Source: CAIZWU01 sp942492905 (GTDB lineage: Bacteria; Verrucomicrobiota; Verrucomicrobiia; Verrucomicrobiales; V1-33). Taken from it: 64,000 bases of DNA. The stretch spans positions 3,038,001 through 3,102,000 of the forward strand of contig OW818657.1 in the NCBI GenBank assembly GCA_942492905.1. Reading direction: 5' to 3'. Below are positions 36,341-47,877 of the stretch, piece after piece. The notes beneath the pieces were generated by a model. It was not told the origin of the DNA. It did not search any database and was given only the letters and a program-made list of their open reading frames with translations. The position numbers and the translations under genes are program-made. Positions within the stretch are counted from its first letter, which is position 1; each line of letters starts with the position of its first letter.

Positions 36341-36976
36341 ATGGGTTTCGATGCTTTGGCGAGGGTCTATGGCGGCATCGAGGCATTGTGCGCCGGACGG
36401 CTGATGCAGCGGGTGCGCACGGCCCATCTGGCCGCCTGCCCGGACCAGGGTCGGGTGCTGCTGGCCGGGGAAGGGCATGGACGCACCCTGGCAGCTCTGC
36501 GGAAATTAAAACCCGGATTGGAGCTGACCTATCTGGACGCCAGCCCGGCCATGCAGCGGGCGGCGCGGCGTCATCTGGCGCGGCAGGGGCTGGAGGAGAC
36601 CGGCATTGCCTTTCATACCGGGGATGCCCTGACGTTTTTGCCGGAGGAAGCCCGGTATGACGTGATCATCACCCCGTTTTTCCTCGACTGCTTCACCGAG
36701 GCGGAACTGAAAGTGCTGATCCCACGGTTGGCTGCCCTCGCCAAGCCTGGGGCGCAGTGGTTGATCGCTGACTTCCAGCTCCCCGCCGCCGGGTGGAAGC
36801 GCCGCCGGGCCCGGCTGATCCACGCGATGCTGCACGCGTTTTTCCGCAAGGCCGGCGGGATCTCGGCACGCTCCTGGACAGATCCCTCACCGATCCTGAA
36901 CGGTCTGGGGTGGCATTTGGAGGCGCGACGCGAGTTCAGCCTGGAGCTGCTGCGGAGCGACCGGTGGGTTTGTTAA
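36341..36976 (+). CDS. Class I SAM-dependent methyltransferase
   Basis: A 211-residue protein with motif I VLLAGEGHGRTLAAL, the acidic loop LTYLDASPAMQRAARRHL, motif II ALTFLPEEARYDVIITPFFL and a post-motif AKPGAQWLIADFQLP. The small size without extra domains suggests a small-molecule substrate. ATG 36341 is 32 nt after the previous stop. Its 3' end overlaps the convergent methyltransferase gene by 4 bases. Confidence 0.85.
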   Translation: MGFDALARVYGGIEALCAGRLMQRVRTAHLAACPDQGRVLLAGEGHGRTLAALRKLKPGLELTYLDASPAMQRAARRHLARQGLEETGIAFHTGDALTFLPEEARYDVIITPFFLDCFTEAELKVLIPRLAALAKPGAQWLIADFQLPAAGWKRRRARLIHAMLHAFFRKAGGISARSWTDPSPILNGLGWHLEARREFSLELLRSDRWVC

Positions 36977-37794
36977 GCCGGGGGAATCCGGCGCAAGGCC
37001 CAGCGGTAATAGAGCAGGTGGCGGCTGGTCAGATTGCGATGGATCTTGCTGCCTTCGAGACCGGCAAATTCCCGGAACATGGCGCGTTGGGATTCCGGGA
37101 TGAGTTGATCGATCATCTGTTGTTTCCGGCCATGGTCAGCAGTGAGGGCGGCGGCGACGTTTGCGGTCAGGTCTTCGGTTTCGACCACCTCCATGCCGGG
37201 CAGGGCGGCGAGTTGTTTTTCCAGGGCGGCCATCTCCGGGGCTTCCCGCAGGTCGGCGTAGAGAAAACAACCGCCGGGGCGGAGGACGCGGGTGACTTCC
37301 GCAAAAAAGGCCGGCACCGAGCCGTAACAGTGGCTGCTTTCCACATTGATCACGGCGTCGAAGGAAGCGTCAGGAAAGGGCAGGGCTTCGGCATCGCCCA
37401 CTTTGAATTCCAATGACGGCAGCTGGTGCCGGGCTTGGCAAAAGGCCACCGCCTGCGGCGAAAAATCCACGGCGGTGAGGTGGGCAGGTTCATGATAGCG
37501 GGCCACAAACGCCGCGCCGCCGCCACGTCCGGCTCCGACTTCCAGCACTTCCTCGCCCGACAGGCACCCCGGGCTGGCCACGCGATGATACAGCTGGGCA
37601 CAGAACCGGTCGGGTTCATCCTCCGGCTGGAGGGCGGGCGGGGTTTCCCCGGCGGGCCAGGCAAAGCCGTAGTTCATAAACGTCCACTGCCCGGAGTCCA
37701 CCCGGCGGGCCCAGCGCTCATACCACCAGCGCCAGAGGGCCCGGCGGGCCCGGGGGGAGACTTCGCAGAGAAAGATCAGCAGTTTGGTCAGCAT
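36973..37794 (-). CDS. SAM-dependent methyltransferase (phthiotriol-dimycocerosate type)
   Basis: A 273-residue methyltransferase. Motif I is EEVLEVGAGRGGGAAF, followed by LTAVDFSPQAVAFCQARH and the post-I stretch DAEALPFPDASFDAVINVES. The N-terminal FMNYGFAWP and FCAQLYHRVAS segments recur in family members annotated as phthiotriol/phenolphthiotriol dimycocerosate methyltransferase; that name describes similarity, not the substrate here. ATG 37794 is chosen because the upstream frame is REP DNA. Confidence 0.87.
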   Translation of the reverse strand: MLTKLLIFLCEVSPRARRALWRWWYERWARRVDSGQWTFMNYGFAWPAGETPPALQPEDEPDRFCAQLYHRVASPGCLSGEEVLEVGAGRGGGAAFVARYHEPAHLTAVDFSPQAVAFCQARHQLPSLEFKVGDAEALPFPDASFDAVINVESSHCYGSVPAFFAEVTRVLRPGGCFLYADLREAPEMAALEKQLAALPGMEVVETEDLTANVAAALTADHGRKQQMIDQLIPESQRAMFREFAGLEGSKIHRNLTSRHLLYYRWALRRIPPA

Positions 37795-37851
37795 GGCCGA
37801 GGGTAGTCCGCGGCAGGGCGGGTGCCACCCGGAAAACGTTCCCTTCCTTGG

Positions 37852-37987
37852 AAAGTGTCCCGGCTGTCCCCAGCCGGGTGCAGAGCATTGGTTTTCCAGA
37901 GTAATGGTTGGGGGGAGCGTGTTGAGAAAAAATCCCGGGGTTATTGCTCCTGCTCTGGCCCGACTGGGGGACAGTCGGGACACTTTC
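37852..37987. repeat. REP-type palindromic element, copy 1
   Basis: Ends AAAGTGTCCCGGCTGTCCCC and GGGGGACAGTCGGGACACTTT are inverted copies of each other. The inner part carries CATTGGTTTTCCAGAGTAAT and GAGAAAAAATCCCGGG. It is almost the same as the block at 38764-38897, on the other side of the transposase gene. Confidence 0.85.
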
Positions 37988-38055
37988 TTTTTGGCCCTGG
38001 GAATGTGGGCCGACTGGCCCCAGTCGGCAGCAGAGCCCCGGGGGCATGGTCAGGG

Positions 38056-38727
38056 CTAGGGTTTTGGCTCCTGCTCTGCTCCCGGCTGGGGACAGCCGGG
38101 ACACTTTCTTCGTTCCTCCGGTGCGCGGGTCCAGTGGGTCCAGGTTCCATGCCGTAGCCTGGCTTTGGCGGGATTTTCGGCGATGTAGTTTTGGAAATGC
38201 AGGAATTGTTTTTCGCTGCGGACGGCGTGGTCGAAGTCCTCATCCATCCAGAAGGGTTTGGGGGCGGGGCAGCGTTTGAGGATGGCGTGGCCGGAGGTGC
38301 GTTTCCAGCCGGTGAGGATGTCCTTCAGCCCATATCCCTGACATGGGGTGACAAGCACGTGGACGTGGTTGGGCATCAGGACGTAGGATTCGAGCGTAAA
38401 GTGGTCGCCATCGAAATGATGCATGGCGTGGCCGACAAGTTCGCGTAGCGCCGGATCAGTCAGGGCACAGGAGCCGTGGCCCGCATCCATCCAAGCCTCG
38501 ATCCGGGCAGGAAAGCGGGTGTTGTAGTCCTTTTGGGTGATGGCATCCCACGGTTGAGGGTGCCCGTCGTGGAAGGCGGTGCGTTCGGAACGCCATTGTT
38601 TCCAAAGGGGCGCGGCTACGGCATCGGCCAAGCGGAACGTGACGAAATACGTGCAGCCGGCCTGCTCCCAGTGAGGGAGGGTGCGGCGGGTCTTTGTGAT
38701 GGGGGTTTCTTTGTCCAGCGGCTTCAC
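38056..38727 (-). CDS. REP-associated tyrosine transposase (RAYT)
   Basis: A 223-residue Y1-type transposase of the IS200-like family. The HUH pair is in VLMPNHVHVLVTP; the probable catalytic Tyr is in FQNYIAENPAKA. The N-terminal part reads LPHWEQAGCTYFVTFRLADA, a RAYT hallmark, and WMDEDFDHAVRSEKQF is also typical. GTG 38727 is chosen as start because upstream codons belong to the REP element. The stop lies inside another REP hairpin (38062-38108). RAYTs bind and cut REP hairpins as single-stranded DNA. Confidence 0.92.
   Translation of the reverse strand: MKPLDKETPITKTRRTLPHWEQAGCTYFVTFRLADAVAAPLWKQWRSERTAFHDGHPQPWDAITQKDYNTRFPARIEAWMDAGHGSCALTDPALRELVGHAMHHFDGDHFTLESYVLMPNHVHVLVTPCQGYGLKDILTGWKRTSGHAILKRCPAPKPFWMDEDFDHAVRSEKQFLHFQNYIAENPAKARLRHGTWTHWTRAPEERRKCPGCPQPGAEQEPKP
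38062..38108. repeat. Partial REP element at the RAYT 3' end
   Basis: GGCTCCTGCTCTGCTCCCGG then CTGGGGACAGCCGGGACACTTT is the right-hand third of the longer REP block. CCCGGCTGGGGACAGCCGGG itself forms a hairpin. Confidence 0.8.
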
Positions 38728-38763
38728 CGGGAAGAGTGATGGGGGGGGTTGCGAAGGCTCCTT

Positions 38764-38897
38764 TAAAGTGTCCCGACTGTTCCCAGCCGGGTGCAGCGCA
38801 TTGGTTTTCCAGAGTAATGGTTGGGGGGAGCGCGTTGAGAAAAAATCCCGGGTTACTGCTCCTGCTTTGAGCCCGACTGAGGACAGTTGGGACACTC
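38764..38897. repeat. REP-type palindromic element, copy 2
   Basis: Matches copy 1 in order and direction (AAAGTGTCCCGACTGTTCCC to GGACAGTTGGGACACT). It lies directly upstream of the RAYT, between it and the DUF2851 gene. The two long copies plus the partial one bracket the transposase, as in known REPtron arrangements. Confidence 0.85.
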
Positions 38898-38910
38898 CCT
38901 TTGCGGACCT

Positions 38911-40305
38911 TTATTGGCTTTGAGCTTGCTCCGGCATGGGGCATTGGGCGCAGTTGGAGTCGTCGGCGAGGCAGAAGTCCTCGTAGATCTGGAGGAGGGC
39001 TTGTTGTTGCCAGAGCTTGCTGGTGAGCTTGGCGATATCCGGATGGCCGGCGAAGAGGCGGAGGGCGGCGCGGCGGGTCTTTTCGTTGTCGAGCGGCGCA
39101 GACAGTTTCTGATAGACGGGCCAGAGGTTTTCCCGTTCCGGGATGAGGAGCGGGTAGCAGACGTTGGCGAGAATTTCCGTGAGGCGGTTGCGGCCGAGCA
39201 GGGCCATGGGCCGGGGAGCGGGGAGTGCCTGGAGGGTGTAGTGGCGGTCCCAGTAGGGATGGTGCAGGCCGGCGGCAAAAGAGAGGAGGGCCTTTTCGGA
39301 AAAATGGTCAGGCTGGAGCAGGCGTCGCAGGGTGGGCCAGTGCTTTACCAGCAGATGCAGGGTGGCAATGCGGCGTTGCGGGTGATTCAGCGGGCGGGTG
39401 CCGGTCAAGTTCCACTTGAGCGGGAGGCGGGGTTGGCCGGGGGCGTAGGCATCGCGATAACGCCACCACTGGTCCCACAGGTGGCGCAGCCAGAGGCGGG
39501 TTTCATTGTCGGCGTGATCAAAGGCATCGCCGGTGAGGAAGCCACTGACGCCGAAAAGGAGAGCTTCGGCATCGTCCGGCCGGGTGGTGAGCAAGCGGAG
39601 CGGGAGCCGCTGCGAAAGCACGGTGAGGGGGAGGCGGTTCCGGCTGTAGCCAAGGGCATCTGCCAAAGCCTGGAAAAGCATCTGATCGCGGCCGTGGATG
39701 GCGGCGGTGCGCTGCAGGCGGGCGGCTTTGCGCTCCAGCCGGTAGCGCGCGGCGGCTTCGAGAATGGTGAGGGTTTTTTCCGGTCCCAGTTGACGGAAGA
39801 CCTGCAGGCAACGTCCGGGACGGGCGGGGGCGGGGGCCGGGGTATTGAAATCACCGGCCGGGGTGGCGAGGTCCAACCTCACTTGGGGGACCAGCCGGTG
39901 CTCATCGGTGCGGGTGAACCATTCGCTGCCGCTGCGGGCCCCCAATTGCAGATGGAGGACGGTGTCGCGGTAGGCAGGATTGGTGCTGTGGCCGTGGTGG
40001 TCCCAATCGCGGGCGTCGCGGTCGAGCTCAATGCTGCCGCGGCGGGTTTCTCCTGACAGGGTGATGACGCAGTCACGGAAGTCCGGGCCGGCTCCATGAT
40101 TCCACCAGCCGAAATCGATCACGCTGACGGCTTCTCCGGCCACGGTGAGGAAATCGCGCCCGAAGTCTCCGGCGAACCAGCGGCTTTGCCAGGCCAATTC
40201 GTCAGGTTCCCGTCCGGGCAGGAGTTCCGGTTCGGCGAAGGAGGCCGGGGGGAAATGGCTGGCGAGAAAAGCCGGGTAGGCCGCTGCCGCAGGGGACAGG
40301 GTCAC
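38911..40305 (-). CDS. DUF2851 family protein
   Basis: A 464-residue cytoplasmic protein of the DUF2851 family. Typical segments are FGWWNHGAGPDFRDCVITLS, GSIELDRDARDWDHHGHSTN and YRDTVLHLQL near the N terminus. FQALADALGYSRNRLPLTVL lies in the middle, and NVCYPLLIPERENLWPVYQK near the C terminus. A final DDSNCAQCPMPE Cys pair is also family-like. The function is not known, though the acidic/His-rich N-terminal core suggests a nuclease-like metal site. Its start overlaps the TIGR03790 stop as ATGA. Confidence 0.85.
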   Translation of the reverse strand: MTLSPAAAAYPAFLASHFPPASFAEPELLPGREPDELAWQSRWFAGDFGRDFLTVAGEAVSVIDFGWWNHGAGPDFRDCVITLSGETRRGSIELDRDARDWDHHGHSTNPAYRDTVLHLQLGARSGSEWFTRTDEHRLVPQVRLDLATPAGDFNTPAPAPARPGRCLQVFRQLGPEKTLTILEAAARYRLERKAARLQRTAAIHGRDQMLFQALADALGYSRNRLPLTVLSQRLPLRLLTTRPDDAEALLFGVSGFLTGDAFDHADNETRLWLRHLWDQWWRYRDAYAPGQPRLPLKWNLTGTRPLNHPQRRIATLHLLVKHWPTLRRLLQPDHFSEKALLSFAAGLHHPYWDRHYTLQALPAPRPMALLGRNRLTEILANVCYPLLIPERENLWPVYQKLSAPLDNEKTRRAALRLFAGHPDIAKLTSKLWQQQALLQIYEDFCLADDSNCAQCPMPEQAQSQ

Positions 40306-41861
40306 GGGGCAGGGCGGAGTTGCTGAAGCCAGGCGCGGGCGGCTTCGGTTTCCGGGGCCGTGGGGTAGTCGGCGATGATCTTGTCGAGCAGTTTGATGGC
40401 GGGTTTGTTGGTGCCTTCGCGGCGGCGGGCATCCGCCTGTTGGAGCAGGATGCGGATTTTGTCAGGAACCGCAGGGTAATTCTGCAGGGCCAGCTTGAAC
40501 CACTCGTTGGCCTCCAGCTCCGGGGTATCGGTGCCGGCCTGGGAATGGAGGGCCATGAATTCAAAAATGGGGCCGCTCTTCAGTGAGGTGCCGGCCAGTT
40601 TCAGGTTTTTCATCAGGGCCTCATTGGCCGGGCCTTCCTTACCCCAGCGGGCGAGGGCGAGGCGCAGTGCTTTGTAGTCAGGGTCGATGGTTTTATCCAC
40701 CTTTTCCGGAGTGGGGGGAAAGGGGCGGTAAAGCGGATCGCCCAGAACCACATTCATCCACGACAGGGTTTGGGTGGCACCCCAGGCGGCTTCGGCGAGG
40801 GTGCGGCCGGCGAGCAGGCCGTCGGTGAATTTATCGAGCTGGGTGGTGAGTTGCAGATAGGGTTCCCAGGCATTGCCGAGGACCCCGCAGGCGCCTTTGG
40901 CAAGGAGCGGGCCGCACCAGTATTCCTTGGTGCTGCGCAGGGTGGTGGCGCTGAAGGAATGGATATGGCAGGCGATGGCGCCGCGGCGGAATTTGAATTT
41001 GGGATTCAGGAACGGGCCGTCCGCGGTTTGCACATACCAGCCCAGATAGTAGGCGGCATCACTCATGGGGAAATTGACCGGCAGGGTGGAGGCCAGGGAG
41101 TCCACCATCACGGGAATGCCCTTCAATTCGAGGGAGCGCGCCGAGGCCAGCAGCCAGTCCTCACCGATTTTATAACCAGGTTCGTTTTTGAGCGCGAGGT
41201 CGATGTAGGCTTTGCCGTAAAGGCCGGTGGCCTCGGTGGCGAGGGCGTCATCGATCAGGCGGCGGGCGGTGGCCTGGTCCGGGCCGTCGATCCGGCCGAC
41301 CAGAAACATCGGGGTGATGGGCAGGAGGTAAAAGGGCTCAGGCCGGCCGAAGTAGGGGTTTTGCAGCGGTCCGGCGATCGGCTTGTCCAGCAGGCCGGCG
41401 ATGGCCAATTCGGAATCTACACTGGCGGCATTGTTCTGGCCCTGGGCGGGGGCCGGGGCTCCCGCGAGGGTTTCCTCGGTGATTCTCAGGGGCAGGCCGC
41501 GGATGAGGGTGAGCACGCGGATGGTGGTCTGGATCGCGATATTCCCCTGATTCGGCACGGTGCCGGTCTTCCACCAGCCCCGCTCGATGAAGGCGGCCCT
41601 GAGGGGCGATTCGATGGTTTTTTGGAATTCGGCGCGGGTGATGGTTTCCTCCAGGCTGGTTTTCAGTCCCAGGAGGTTGGAGGCCGGGATGCCACGTTTG
41701 GTGGCGTAGTATTCCGCGAGGGTTTTGGATTCGGGGTCGACCGCATTATAGATGATGGCCGTGGCCGGCCGGTAGTCGAGGCCGTTGGCCAGCTGGGCGC
41801 CGAGAGGGGAGGCCAGAGCGAAGGCAGTGAGACAAAACGTCAGGAAAGGGAGGAACTTCAC
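40302..41861 (-). CDS. TIGR03790 family secreted protein
   Basis: A 519-residue exported protein. It has a signal peptide (LPFLTFCLTAFALASPLGA). The TIGR03790 core follows: TAIIYNAVDPESKTLAEYYA then TKRGIPASNLLGL, later IRVLTLIRGLPLRITEE, FKFRRGAIACHIHSFSATTL and WCGPLLAKGACGVLGNAWEP. The last 100 residues are TPR-like (ELEANEWFKLALQNYPAVPD). The family is found mainly in Verrucomicrobiota, Planctomycetota and Acidobacteriota and has no proven function. It is co-transcribed with the DUF2851 gene. Confidence 0.87.
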   Translation of the reverse strand: MKFLPFLTFCLTAFALASPLGAQLANGLDYRPATAIIYNAVDPESKTLAEYYATKRGIPASNLLGLKTSLEETITRAEFQKTIESPLRAAFIERGWWKTGTVPNQGNIAIQTTIRVLTLIRGLPLRITEETLAGAPAPAQGQNNAASVDSELAIAGLLDKPIAGPLQNPYFGRPEPFYLLPITPMFLVGRIDGPDQATARRLIDDALATEATGLYGKAYIDLALKNEPGYKIGEDWLLASARSLELKGIPVMVDSLASTLPVNFPMSDAAYYLGWYVQTADGPFLNPKFKFRRGAIACHIHSFSATTLRSTKEYWCGPLLAKGACGVLGNAWEPYLQLTTQLDKFTDGLLAGRTLAEAAWGATQTLSWMNVVLGDPLYRPFPPTPEKVDKTIDPDYKALRLALARWGKEGPANEALMKNLKLAGTSLKSGPIFEFMALHSQAGTDTPELEANEWFKLALQNYPAVPDKIRILLQQADARRREGTNKPAIKLLDKIIADYPTAPETEAARAWLQQLRPAP

Positions 41862-41998
41862 ACCGCTAGTCTGACACAGGTTTTTGAGTCGGCATCGGGA
41901 AAAGGAGGAGTTCCTGGACGGTCCCGGCGCTGCGTGGACAAGGCCCCTGCGGGGAAGAGTGGGCCGTTTATACCTGAAAATTTTTGTCCGAGGTCAGA

Positions 41999-42364
41999 TC
42001 AGGACCCCGCAAAATAGGTATCGGCGTGATCGTAGGGCGGAGCGCAGCAGCAAAGGAAACGCAGGGACGAAGGGGCGGTGGCGGTGATTTGGTGCCAAGC
42101 GCCCGGGGGAATCAGGATGGCATCGCCGGGGACCACGGTCCGGGTTTCACCGTCGATTTCCATGAGGCCGGTGCCCTCGAGGAGAAAGTAGAGTTCCTCG
42201 CTGATTTTGTGAAAGTGCCGCTCCGTGCTGCCGCCGGGAGGCAGAGTGGCCTCGGCGAGGGATTGCATCCGGACGGGGGCGTTGGTGCGGTCCAGGATGC
42301 TGCGGATGGTGGAGCCGTCCTTGGTGGTAAAGGGGGGCTGGGCAGCCAGGTTTTGGAGAGTCAT
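41999..42364 (-). CDS. Small cupin-domain protein
   Basis: A 121-residue single-domain cupin. Motif 1 is STERHFHKISEELYFLLEGTG with the metal-ligand His/His/Glu set; motif 2 is PGDAILIPPGAWHQI with the last His. The surrounding strands match the beta-barrel. The metal and substrate are unknown; sugar isomerases, dioxygenases and storage-like proteins share this pattern. ATG 42364 gives the standard length. The upstream stretch to 42400 encodes no family sequence. Confidence 0.88.
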   Translation of the reverse strand: MTLQNLAAQPPFTTKDGSTIRSILDRTNAPVRMQSLAEATLPPGGSTERHFHKISEELYFLLEGTGLMEIDGETRTVVPGDAILIPPGAWHQITATAPSSLRFLCCCAPPYDHADTYFAGS

Positions 42365-42429
42365 GGGAGCAAATCTGGGAGAGAAGGGCGGGGATACGCC
42401 GGAAGATGGGGCCATCCACCGCGCCGGGC

Positions 42430-42467
42430 AAAAGAAAACCGGCCCGCAGGCATGCTGCGGACCGGTT
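42430..42467 (-). terminator. Rho-independent terminator after the DUF6941 gene
   Basis: On the minus strand, AACCGGTCCGCAG, a CATG loop and CTGCGGGCCGGTT form a 13-bp stem with one mismatch, followed by TTCTTTT. It lies 26 bases past the stop at 42493. Confidence 0.85.
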
Positions 42468-42492
42468 GGTTTGGGGGTGAAAGGAGGAGGGA

Positions 42493-42900
42493 TCAGGCTT
42501 GGGCGGCTTGATCGACCACGATGACGCGGACCGGGATCGAGGCGAGGGTGGTGCCACCGACGCTGACTTCGAAGGCGTAGGTGCCGGCTTCCTTGAACTG
42601 GAGGGGCTGGAAGTTCAGGATCATGTTCCGGGTGATGAACTCGGTGCCTTCCGGAATGGCGATGTCGATGGCGGCCTCAAGGGGCTGCATGCTGTTGTTG
42701 CCGTCCGCATCGATGAGGCGGATGGAGAGGGTGTGGCTGCCGGCGTCCTGTTCCCGGAAGCAGATGCGCAGGGCGAGGGCGGCCTGCGGATGCACGATAG
42801 GGACGGCGCGGGAGCCGATAGTGTCGAAAGTGCCGAGGACACACAACTTGGAGTTGTAGTCCATGGCGGAGTCACAAAGGGTTGCTACTTGGATTTCCAT
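42493..42900 (-). CDS. DUF6941 family protein
   Basis: A 135-residue beta-rich protein. The start MEIQVATLCDSAMDYNSKLC then VLGTFDTI is the family signature, and GTYAFEVSVGGTTLASIPVR near the end completes an Ig-like sandwich. No signal peptide is seen, so it is probably cytoplasmic. The function is unknown. It stands alone with its own terminator, between the cupin gene and clpB. Confidence 0.8.
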   Translation of the reverse strand: MEIQVATLCDSAMDYNSKLCVLGTFDTIGSRAVPIVHPQAALALRICFREQDAGSHTLSIRLIDADGNNSMQPLEAAIDIAIPEGTEFITRNMILNFQPLQFKEAGTYAFEVSVGGTTLASIPVRVIVVDQAAQA

Positions 42901-42963
42901 AGGGGCGCGAAGATAGCGGTCCGGGCGGGATTGCAAAGCCTTTTCCGCAGCGGTTTTTGGGGA

Positions 42964-45555
<2,592 letters not shown>

Positions 45556-45737
45556 ACGTGCAGGTTCAGGATGGAGTTCTTAACCTTCCCTGCATAAACC
45601 GAACCTTTCGCCCCCGAATCCGTGAATCGTTGACTGTCAAAGAGTTAAATGAATTTAGAGAACTCAGGGATGAGTCAGGATGGCTGGCCGTGCGCAACTT
45701 GGCGCAGCAAAACGGCCAGGGTGACGCGGCTTGGAGA

Positions 45738-46367
45738 TCAGGACGTGGGACCGGAAACCGGGCGACGGCCACTCAGCGCGCGGTAGAGGGTCAGATCGTC
45801 GGCGGCATCAAGTCCGCCGCCTGCCGGCAGTCCCTGGGCGAGCCGTGAGATGATAATGTCCGGAAAATCCTTCCCGATGGCGTGGGCAAGGTAGTTGGCG
45901 GTGGCCTCGCCTTCCACATCCGAGCCAGTAGCGAGGATGATCTCGCGCACCGGACCGCCGCGCAGCCGCTGCAGCAGGGCGGCAATGCGGAGGTCTTCCG
46001 GGCCGATGTTGTCGAGTGGGCTGAGGCGACCGTGGAGGGCGTGATAGTGACCCTTGAAGGCGCCGGTGCGTTCTAGCGGAAGGATGTCGGTGGCCTGCTC
46101 AATGACGCAGATCACCGCAGGATCGCGGGCGGGATTGTCGCAGAGGATACAACCGGCGGCAAGACTGGCGAAGAAGCCGCAGGACGGGCACAACTGAATG
46201 CCGGCACTGGCAGCGGTGAGAGCCCGGGCGAGGTCGGCGGAGGGCGACTGGGGCGAGCGGAGCAGCCAGAGGGCGATGCGTTCGGCGCTGCGCGGGCCGA
46301 TGCCGGGGAGGCGTTTGAGGTGGGTGATGAGGTGCCGGAGTTCCTCTGGATAATCAACTTTGATCAC
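45738..46367 (-). CDS. recR: Recombination protein RecR
   Basis: A 209-residue DNA repair protein of the RecFOR pathway that helps load RecA onto SSB-coated gaps. It shows an N-terminal HhH (LKRLPGIGPRSAERIALWLL), a four-Cys zinc finger (CPSCGFFASLAAGCILC), a Toprim domain (VICVIEQATDILPLERTGAF) and the C-terminal Walker-like RLAQGLPAGGGLDAADDLTL. Its partner recO lies ~4 kb upstream on the same strand. Its 5' end overlaps the cyclase-like gene by 14 bases, so the two are likely coupled. Confidence 0.95.
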   Translation of the reverse strand: MIKVDYPEELRHLITHLKRLPGIGPRSAERIALWLLRSPQSPSADLARALTAASAGIQLCPSCGFFASLAAGCILCDNPARDPAVICVIEQATDILPLERTGAFKGHYHALHGRLSPLDNIGPEDLRIAALLQRLRGGPVREIILATGSDVEGEATANYLAHAIGKDFPDIIISRLAQGLPAGGGLDAADDLTLYRALSGRRPVSGPTS

Positions 46368-47730
46368 GGACGGCGGGGGAGTTTCCTGGCGGCTGGCTTG
46401 CCTTGACGGCGGGGCACCGCCAGGGAGGCTGAGGAAGCCGGGGGGGCGTCAGGATGTCGGTAGGCGCGGGGCTGGCGGGAGCGGGTGCCACGACGTTGCC
46501 CGATCCCGCGGACGAAGCGGCATCACGCTGGGATTGATCGGTGGCCAGGGAGACAAAATAATCGAGCACCGGGTCCGGGACGGTCAGGCCTTCCCGGGCA
46601 TCTGCGAATCGTCCGAGGGCGTCTTCCGTGTGGCCGGCCCGGAGGAGCATGATGGCATCGCGGAAGGCATTGCGGCGGGCGATGGCTTCCTGGGACAAGC
46701 TGCCGGTGGTCCCGAGGAGTTGGAAAATCTCGACGGCGGCACCATCCGGAGGATTGACGAACTCCAAGGGGCGGTCCTCGATCCGGTCAGCGGCAAAGTG
46801 GGTGGCAGAGTCAGTGAGGAGACGCACTTCGTAGTTGGCCGTTTCGGCGGCCAACCAACGGCTCAGCTCGACGGCTTCGCCGAGAACGGTATAAGTCTGG
46901 CCGATCAATCCGGCCGTGAGTTTTCCGGTGGCGAGACCGATGCCGCAGATCGGAGCATGGGGAGTGGCTCCGGCAAATCCGCGCATGGCATCGTCGAGGG
47001 CCAGCGCCGCGCCCACGGCTTCATCTGCGGGGGAAGGGCCGGGCAGGGGCAGGCCGAAGAAGGCACGCACCCCGGAGGATTCAGTGGGGTCCAAACAAGC
47101 TCCCCGGGCGAGCAGAACTTCCGCAGCTTGGGTGCGGAAAGTGGCATAAAGCTTCAGAAACTCACGGGCCGGCAAGACTTCGCGCAGCGCACTCTCATTG
47201 AGCAGCCGGCAGGTGATCACGGTGGCTTCCCGTTGGTCAGGCCAGAGAAAGTGCTGATCCTGGGTGGCTTGCAAACGATCAAGGACCGGGGGAGCGACCC
47301 GTCCTTTGAACCAAGTGCCTGGCCCGGTGGCCACCGGCTTGAGCCAGGCAGCCAAGCCACCGGCTCCAACCAGGGATAACAGGCCCGGCAGGGGTTCCCA
47401 GGCGATGTTATACAGGGCGAGAATGATGGATTGGGAAAGCGTCAGGAAGGCGGCCGCAGCCAACAATCCCGCCACCCGGCGTGCCGGAGCGATCGTGGTT
47501 CCTGCCCAGGTGGCAGCCAGACCGATGCCCAGGGCCGCGGCAAAGGCGGCTGGCTGACCCGTGGCCCGGCCCGGGGTTTCAGGAAGATAACTCCATAAGG
47601 CTGAACCTACGGGCGTGCCCAGCGGCAGCAGGACCAGACTGGCGGCACCCAGCGCGACTACCAATCCTCCCACCCATGCCGGGGTGGTCCCATGAACGGG
47701 AGCAGGTGGGGAATCGGGGACAGACGGCAT
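46354..47730 (-). CDS. Membrane protein with degenerate class III cyclase domain
   Basis: A 458-residue protein. The N-terminal 145 residues carry several membrane helices (WVGGLVVALGAASLVLLPLG; AALGIGLAATWAGTTI; GLLAAAAFLTLSQSIILALY). The next 200 resemble an adenylate/guanylate cyclase: REFLKLYATFRTQAAEVLLA, CGIGLATGKLTAGLIGQTYT and VLGEAVELSRWLAAE. Where active enzymes have the first metal-binding Asp (FADIRGFT-like), this one reads VITCRLLNESAL, so catalysis is doubtful. A Pro-rich C-terminal tail follows. It may be a sensor or binding module. Confidence 0.75.
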   Translation of the reverse strand: MPSVPDSPPAPVHGTTPAWVGGLVVALGAASLVLLPLGTPVGSALWSYLPETPGRATGQPAAFAAALGIGLAATWAGTTIAPARRVAGLLAAAAFLTLSQSIILALYNIAWEPLPGLLSLVGAGGLAAWLKPVATGPGTWFKGRVAPPVLDRLQATQDQHFLWPDQREATVITCRLLNESALREVLPAREFLKLYATFRTQAAEVLLARGACLDPTESSGVRAFFGLPLPGPSPADEAVGAALALDDAMRGFAGATPHAPICGIGLATGKLTAGLIGQTYTVLGEAVELSRWLAAETANYEVRLLTDSATHFAADRIEDRPLEFVNPPDGAAVEIFQLLGTTGSLSQEAIARRNAFRDAIMLLRAGHTEDALGRFADAREGLTVPDPVLDYFVSLATDQSQRDAASSAGSGNVVAPAPASPAPTDILTPPRLPQPPWRCPAVKASQPPGNSPAVRDQS

Positions 47731-47877
47731 GGAATGTGAGAAAGCCGTAAGATGGGATAAAACCGGCTGAACGTCAAGAAGTGCTCTCTCCGTGGGTCTC
47801 CTCGCTTTTTCTGATTGCTGCCGGGCACCGAAACGCCGGAAAAAACGGCAGGAGCCGCCGCCTGGGAGGCGTCAGGA

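Noticed and set aside
45556..45737. CIRCE or heat-shock operator upstream of clpB
   Set aside because: No TTAGCACTC-N9-GAGTGCTAA pattern is present. A TTGACA on the minus strand has no fitting -10.
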